From Trichomonas tenax (lineage: Eukaryota > Parabasalia > Trichomonadida > Trichomonadidae), in contig JALKBU010000092.1 of assembly GCA_023091735.1 (NCBI GenBank), positions 23,834 through 87,833 on the forward strand: 64,000 bases of DNA, read 5' to 3'. Under the pieces are notes generated by a model. It did no database searches and was not told the origin of the DNA. It saw nothing but the letters and a program-made list of their open reading frames with translations. Both the position numbers and the translations under genes were made by a program. Each line of letters opens with the position of its first letter. The stretch's first letter is position 1. Shown one piece after another: positions 58,610 to 64,000 of the stretch.

Positions 58610-59424
58610 TTTTAACCAAAAATGAGTAAAAAACTGAACTCACCCGATAGTGGTCGTGTAGGAAACATATAACAACTATCTCTCGATTTAAACTTTCACA
58701 TTCGATCTCCTATATATACATATTTTGCTAATGAAAGTTGATTCCTCCAAAATTAAATTATTTTGAAATTATCTTGACGAAATTTTTATCCTCAGATACT
58801 ATAACCATACCCATAGTTACACGTGTTGTGCTTTGTTTAAATGTATCTGCTTCATTGAGGCTCATGGTATATTGTTAGAGATAACACAGACTTTTCTGCT
58901 CCGGAGTCTAATTTTTTTGGGAAAAAAATTTTGTAGTGAGAACACTTTTAATCGAATTTCTTTCAATCAGAGATGCTTTTTCATTTCATAGTCATGGCAA
59001 ATTGTTGCTTCTGAATATAATTTTACTATTGTTTTCCGAAAAAATATAATTTTTCTGGATGAATAATTCCTCTCTGCTTCCGTGTGGGTAAGTTGAATCA
59101 ATACCAGAAATTTGTGAAATAACTTCCACAAATCTCCATGAACAAGAACGGTGTCACCTATCATTTTCCACCAAAACAAATTGAAGCTAAACTGTTACGT
59201 CTTCAATGATACTATGAAAATAATTGAGCGTTTCTCAACATTTACTGTGAAAATATACAATTCATGAACAAATTTTCTGAATTCAGGGTTCATGTATGCT
59301 AATGCTAATACAGATTTTTTATGCTCAAAATGTGATATTTGAAAGCCATTTCTGGTATGGGTCTAAGATGCGTTATAAAAAGACATAGTTTTATTTGATA
59401 ACAGTAAACAAATATAAATGAACA
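58610..59424. other. Intergenic region
   Basis: About 815 AT-rich bases without a supported gene. A 70-codon minus-strand open frame at 58,967-59,179 shows no domain. Confidence 0.5.
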
Positions 59425-62064
59425 TTATTTCACAGATAAAACTTTGTGGAATCGAGAAATTCCATCTACAGAGAGGAGCTCACCGATGTCGTATGTGAAT
59501 GGACGAATAACAAGAACTTTCAGCATGAAATTTTCAAACATTCCGTTGAAAGAAAATGTTGTTTTTCCGACAATGAAGAAGTCTGTATTTTTCGGTTGCT
59601 TCATTTCGATCCGATGCTCCCCATCATGCGGTGTGATCATTTCAATAGACATATCAACATAGAATGGAAATACTTGTGTAGCAATTTCGCTGTGAACAAG
59701 GAAACGAACGAAAATATCTGGAATCTTAACAGAGCTAACTGTTTCAATTCCTTTAATTTCGCGTTTAACAGTGAGCATTGAATGTTGCTTTCTGGTAATT
59801 TTCTTTGGTGATTCGATTCTGACAACATCACCCTGCTCGACAACATTGAAAGCATCTGATGTAACTTCTCCAATCTTTGCATCACTACGAAGCAAAATTG
59901 TATCATTTCCTGATATAGCAGTGAGAGGAGGGAACTCACAGCAATCGATTTCTGTCCGGCAGTGAGCGAATCTAACAACGTGGTTCTCTGCTGTGTATGA
60001 AACTAAAAAGTCAACAGAGAACTTAGAAACACTGTGACAAACAGCAGAGAAAACAGAAACTGTCTCAGGAACTTGTGAATCAAGAGAATGCCTTTGACCT
60101 GTTGATTGCCTTGGTGAAATCATTTCGACATCTGCAGTACTATTAATGACAACATGAAGACTTGTTAAGTTTCCAAGAACAGTCTTTGTCTTCAATGTGA
60201 TTTTAACTGGATGATCTGGGAATGTGTCATTTCTCTCACACTCGCATGAAACATTAATTAAAGGAGGATCTTTGATACAGTCGAATCTAAGTGGATCTTG
60301 GAAGGCTGCAAACACAGGAGCAACACCATTCCAAAGGAAAGAAACACCACGAACAAGAACTGGGCCGCCTTTAAGGCTCTTTAATTTCATTGTCATCTTT
60401 GTTGTCTTCTCGATATCAACGCTCTCAACAACTTCGCTCTCCATCGGCCCTTCAACAGTCTGTGTGAGATTTGTGGCATTGAATGGCTGTAATGGCTGAA
60501 GAGTGAAATTAACTATTGCTGATTCACCAACACCAACACTGATCTCATCAATGCAGTCGCTTCCCCAAGCAGAAGCAACAAATTTATCAGTTGAGCTTTG
60601 CGCAACAACTGGGAATAATTTCTTGCGGATTTGTGACCATTGTTCTATTGTTATTCCTATTGGTGGTGGACTCATTGGGAAACCAGTTTGTAATACAGAT
60701 ACATTGTGCACAGACACTGATCCTATAGGAACAGGCTCATCTAACTCGAGTTGTCTGAGGTATTGAACAATATCTTGAACATGATCGAGCGATCTATGCT
60801 GAAGTACATCATGAAGTTCATAAGGAATATCTTCGGTCGCGGCTACTTTCAGCAAGATAAACTCTTCAAGTGTTTGCCATCCACGGCCGTGAATACAGTT
60901 GAATATCTGCCAGAGACAAATTTTCTCGTTCTGGTGAAGTCCAAGATTTCCATATGAGTTTGCTGCACGATAAAGAAGAATCAAAGATTTTGAAGTCCTT
61001 AAGCAATATGAAGCAGCTTCAAAAAGTATTGGATAAGCAACAACTTTGAAAGGATTATCACTCTTGATCATTATTTTAATCATTCGCATTAATATTTTCG
61101 ATGCAATTAAAAGATCGTTATGTGTTGCACAATAATAACACATAATGAACATAGATTGATAGAACTGGAATGACTGAGTTGGATTCTTGTATGTTGGGAG
61201 GAAGAAATCGCGTAGATTAAGTTCATCGGTCGATAATAATGAAGAAACGGCCATCACAATCATTAAACTCTCTTCAACTTTAGGATCTGTTTCAATTAAT
61301 TCCTGATAAAGCTGCTGATAGTAAATTGATGCATTTTCAAAATCTGCGATTGACAAACAAAGATCACCCAACCGTTTTAATGTAAGAACGAGTGTGGCAC
61401 GAGAAACTCTTCCTCCAAAACCGAGTAATCTGCGTACAGAATTTCCGAAACCATGCCAATTTTCTTTAACAAATGTTGTTGTTGTTTCTTTCATTTCTTT
61501 TATTGCGTGGGATGCTTTGAAATGCGTAATATTTAATATGTGATCGTATAAAGCTTCGCCTGAATCGTCCCTGCAGAGATAATAATTTCTTGAAGGTGGA
61601 TATTGAGGATTGACGACAATATTGCACATAGAAATGTTTTTCGTAAAGTCTGCAGCCCATTGTGGGAAATGAATTTCGAGCTTCTGATGAACAGTGCACA
61701 AATAAATAATACAAATCGGAATATCTAAGAACAAATATGGAGATAACTGATTCCTATCGAAGAAAAGCTTGATCCAGTACTGGAGCCATGGCAATTCTGG
61801 AGTTTCAGTCACGACCGAAGGATCAGCGATCGCGTATGAAAGGTTATCAACAGTACTTTTGAGCTCGTCTGGAAGAATGTCCGGTTCTCTGTATACTAAT
61901 CTGAATTTATATGGACAAGTTCCTAAATCTTCGATTCGTTTCCATGTTTCTTGAAAGTTTTTGAGCAAATTAGGATATTTTTCTGTTATCCCTGGCTCGG
62001 TGTACACGTAGATGCATGCTTTGTACCTCTCTTTCAAGATTTCCTTGAATTCGATGTACTGCAT
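59425..62064 (-). CDS. TRAPPC8/Trs85-like trafficking protein
   Basis: An 879-residue protein. The first 500 residues are helical. They include KENWHGFGNSVRRLLGFGGR, then LKRLGDLCLSIADFENASIYYQQL, which matches the TRAPPC8 pattern of a basic Trp/Gly-containing linker followed by RRL.DL.F...DY..A...Y....KDF. From about 510 to the end it is beta-rich with several Ig-like segments (ESAIVNFTLQPLQ, HPVKITLKTKTVLGNL), as in the C-terminal half of TRAPPC8. TRAPPC8 is the TRAPPIII-specific subunit that works with Rab1 in autophagy and Golgi traffic. Assignment is by layout and local motif. Confidence 0.6.
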   Translation of the reverse strand: MQYIEFKEILKERYKACIYVYTEPGITEKYPNLLKNFQETWKRIEDLGTCPYKFRLVYREPDILPDELKSTVDNLSYAIADPSVVTETPELPWLQYWIKLFFDRNQLSPYLFLDIPICIIYLCTVHQKLEIHFPQWAADFTKNISMCNIVVNPQYPPSRNYYLCRDDSGEALYDHILNITHFKASHAIKEMKETTTTFVKENWHGFGNSVRRLLGFGGRVSRATLVLTLKRLGDLCLSIADFENASIYYQQLYQELIETDPKVEESLMIVMAVSSLLSTDELNLRDFFLPTYKNPTQSFQFYQSMFIMCYYCATHNDLLIASKILMRMIKIMIKSDNPFKVVAYPILFEAASYCLRTSKSLILLYRAANSYGNLGLHQNEKICLWQIFNCIHGRGWQTLEEFILLKVAATEDIPYELHDVLQHRSLDHVQDIVQYLRQLELDEPVPIGSVSVHNVSVLQTGFPMSPPPIGITIEQWSQIRKKLFPVVAQSSTDKFVASAWGSDCIDEISVGVGESAIVNFTLQPLQPFNATNLTQTVEGPMESEVVESVDIEKTTKMTMKLKSLKGGPVLVRGVSFLWNGVAPVFAAFQDPLRFDCIKDPPLINVSCECERNDTFPDHPVKITLKTKTVLGNLTSLHVVINSTADVEMISPRQSTGQRHSLDSQVPETVSVFSAVCHSVSKFSVDFLVSYTAENHVVRFAHCRTEIDCCEFPPLTAISGNDTILLRSDAKIGEVTSDAFNVVEQGDVVRIESPKKITRKQHSMLTVKREIKGIETVSSVKIPDIFVRFLVHSEIATQVFPFYVDMSIEMITPHDGEHRIEMKQPKNTDFFIVGKTTFSFNGMFENFMLKVLVIRPFTYDIGELLSVDGISRFHKVLSVK

Positions 62065-63102
62065 CTTTAGAAAAAAAGTAATATTTACATGACATAATCG
62101 ATTAATTCACTCTGAATGTACCGATACTTTTGACATCTAATCTAATTTACATGTTATAAATGATTATTTGTCAACTTTTTTGATATCTGAAATGTAAGAA
62201 AAATTACATGTCAAAAAATTATTAATTCATGCAAAACATGCTATGTGGTCACTTTCATCGCAAATTTTAACATAGAAAATAGCTACAAAGTCATGTTGAT
62301 GCTATGTATTGAGTTTGCAAAAATATTTTTGCAAATGAAGAAATCTGTTTCCATATCAGGTTCTAGTGAAGAGGAATTTTATCTATCAAAGGCTTTGATA
62401 GTTTTCATAGGTTATTGAAAGAATTAATCGAAGACTTAAAATTTCAGTATTATGTTAACTGGGATAAGGAACTTCTCTTTCTATTATCAAAAGTGTGATA
62501 TAGTGAACTTTTGATGAAATGTCATATCAAAATCGCACCTTCACTGCCAAGGAACAACATACTTTGTCACGGAAACCAATATTTGCTCAAATATACTAAA
62601 ATACAGCGTCTCTATAGCGTAAAATATTCAAAATTTGTCTAAATAGCAAAAAGCAGTCAACTCTCTATCTATCAAATAGCAGACATAGATATTAAAAAAT
62701 GAATGTGTTTAAAAAATGTATTGATTCCATATCCACTTTCGGCTTTCTTTGATTAGTTACATGTCTTTGGATGCTACGGAAGTTTCTCGACACCCTATAT
62801 TCATTTGTAGTGAGATATCGAGATTGCAATCTATTGATTCTCTGTTTACAACGAAAACAATGATAATAAAGAGTTCTCAATTCATTCACTGTTTTCACAG
62901 AAAATAAAAGAGAACAGAGAACAATTATGCTTATCTCCAAACATCAATGCTGCACATGAACTGAATAACACATTTACACAATTCATCAATGATTTCAAAA
63001 ACACAACTCTCCAGATTTCATTATATTAGATGAATAAAATTCTATTTTAGAATCTTCATAGAGTTGAGGAGTGAAAAGAGAGGACCAAAGAGTTTTGGTT
63101 GA
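62065..63102. other. AT-rich intergenic region
   Basis: About one kilobase without a supported gene; the open frames in it start at non-ATG codons. Confidence 0.6.
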
Positions 63103-64000
63103 TTAACTAATGAAGCGGCCGAACATGAATGACGCACTCGGGAGATACCGACGAAAAAAGCTTTTGTTCTCTGGTGTACACTCTGCGTTTGGACAGATGT
63201 GGTTCTGAATAGCAAAGTAGAAATTATGGAGGGGTTCAGTATCGTAGCATTTATATGTTGAGATATGAGAGAGATAATTAATAAAAACATCAATAATATT
63301 TTGTGAAGTTGTGACAGTTCCGCTTTGATTAAATGTATCAATGTGACAGTCTTGAACAATGAATTCACCTCTATTACTACCACGACAAAATAGATTTCCT
63401 GGGCCATGATTTCCAAAGAAACAACAATTTTCAACAGTGGTTTTATCTGAAGAAGAGTAAACATGGGCACTGTTCGAATTTCCTGATGATGTGATTTCGT
63501 TGTTGATGATGTTAGATTGTGTCAAATCGAAGATTCCGGTGTCATAATGACAAGAAATCCTATATTGAGCAGAGTTGTTAGCAACAGTTGTGTAATTGAT
63601 GGTGGCGGATGATGGTTGTTGAAAAGTGTATCCGGGGCCTAATTTACAACTGTTTTGACTTGAATTTGATGAGCTTAAAGAGCAAGAACCATATGGTCCA
63701 TAAATTACATTAGCACTGTATGATGGAACATTGCATTGTGTCATTGAACACTCAATGTAGTGTTTGAAATTTGTTGAAGAAGAAACAGAAGAATAGGAAA
63801 ACGATCCTAAACCTGTTGTAGTCGAATTGAAAGCACAGAATCGGTGTTGAACAATTTGACTTTTGCAGTAAAAGTAAACGCTTCCTCCTTCAGAATGTTT
63901 AAAGTTGTCGTGGAAAAGACACGAACTGTGGAGGAAAGAAACACCGTCGCGTGTTATCGAAATGCATCCGTTCTGTTGGTTAAAGAAATGACAGTTGAAT
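63103..64000 (-). CDS. Beta-helix surface-type protein, 5' part outside the window
   Basis: The minus-strand frame is open from the right edge of the window (64,000) to a TAA at 63,103, about 298 residues, so the start lies outside. The sequence consists of short repeated units rich in Asn, Ser, Cys and Phe (NCHFFNQQNGCISITRDG, VENCCFFGNHGPGN, FIVQDCHIDTF). This is typical of right-handed parallel beta-helix surface proteins (Pmp-like) that are abundant in trichomonads. No membrane anchor or tail follows before the stop, although family members often end in one; the next frame continues with a Leu-rich segment, so a recent frameshift near the end is possible. Confidence 0.65.
   Translation of the reverse strand, partial: FNCHFFNQQNGCISITRDGVSFLHSSCLFHDNFKHSEGGSVYFYCKSQIVQHRFCAFNSTTTGLGSFSYSSVSSSTNFKHYIECSMTQCNVPSYSANVIYGPYGSCSLSSSNSSQNSCKLGPGYTFQQPSSATINYTTVANNSAQYRISCHYDTGIFDLTQSNIINNEITSSGNSNSAHVYSSSDKTTVENCCFFGNHGPGNLFCRGSNRGEFIVQDCHIDTFNQSGTVTTSQNIIDVFINYLSHISTYKCYDTEPLHNFYFAIQNHICPNAECTPENKSFFRRYLPSASFMFGRFIS

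Noticed and set aside
1..64000. tRNA, rRNA genes and CRISPR arrays
   Set aside because: I found no cloverleaf with a GTTCGA-type T-loop in the right context, no rRNA stretch and no regularly spaced direct repeats of CRISPR type.

Overview
The window looks like nuclear DNA of a trichomonad (Parabasalia; Trichomonas or Tritrichomonas type). It carries a gene for a 39-kDa initiator-binding protein (IBP39), a transcription factor known only from this group. TCA(C/T)(T/A) initiator motifs lie just before many start codons. Genes are compact and apparently intronless, intergenic DNA is AT-rich, and cilium/flagellum genes sit beside a relic of the ankyrin-repeat families common in these genomes. No bacterial, viral or CRISPR features were seen. 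All CDS starts given here are ATG codons; where a longer reading frame began at TTG or GTG I moved to the first plausible ATG.

Layout. 0-8 kb: AT-rich DNA with GC-richer hairpin islands, a cyclin, a ubiquitin-like/UBA/triple-SANT protein, a histone-fold protein and a tetraspanin. 7.6-13 kb: a large helical-protein gene broken by at least nine frameshifts or stops. 13-20 kb (minus strand): HAD phosphatase, ELMO-domain protein, cullin, coiled-coil protein. 20-30 kb (mostly plus): SCYL2-like pseudokinase, a membrane protein with one reading-frame break, CCA-adding enzyme, a small broken membrane-protein gene, and an EF-hand/WD40 protein. 30-33 kb: CCT-gamma chaperonin and ribosomal protein eS25. 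33-46.7 kb (minus): DRC1-like axonemal protein, coiled-coil protein, Nup133-like nucleoporin, Sec7-PH ARF-GEF, IBP39, Hop2, and a TMEM62-like phosphoesterase interrupted by two in-frame stops. 47-52 kb (plus): a charged Ser-rich protein with a CaaX-like end, a polyproline protein, and a Rossmann-glycosyltransferase fusion. 53-64 kb (mostly minus): bromodomain-NET protein, LRR protein, a 37-residue membrane microprotein (plus), ankyrin relic, TRAPPC8-like protein, and a beta-helix surface-type protein running off the right edge.

Genes that fit together. Transcription and chromatin: IBP39, UBL-SANT, NF-Y-like and bromodomain-NET proteins. Membrane traffic: SCYL2, Sec7-PH, TRAPPC8, ELMO, tetraspanin. 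Ciliary: DRC1, EF-hand/WD40 and probably some coiled-coil proteins. Meiosis: Hop2. Most are single genes with their own short promoters rather than operons.

Most notable points: IBP39 with initiator and Myb-element motifs immediately before its own start; the UBL-UBA-three-SANT-AT-hook architecture; the Rossmann/glycosyltransferase fusion; the Sec7 domain with Asp in place of the catalytic Glu; the twice-stopped but otherwise open phosphoesterase; and several candidate structured RNAs in otherwise empty intergenic DNA.
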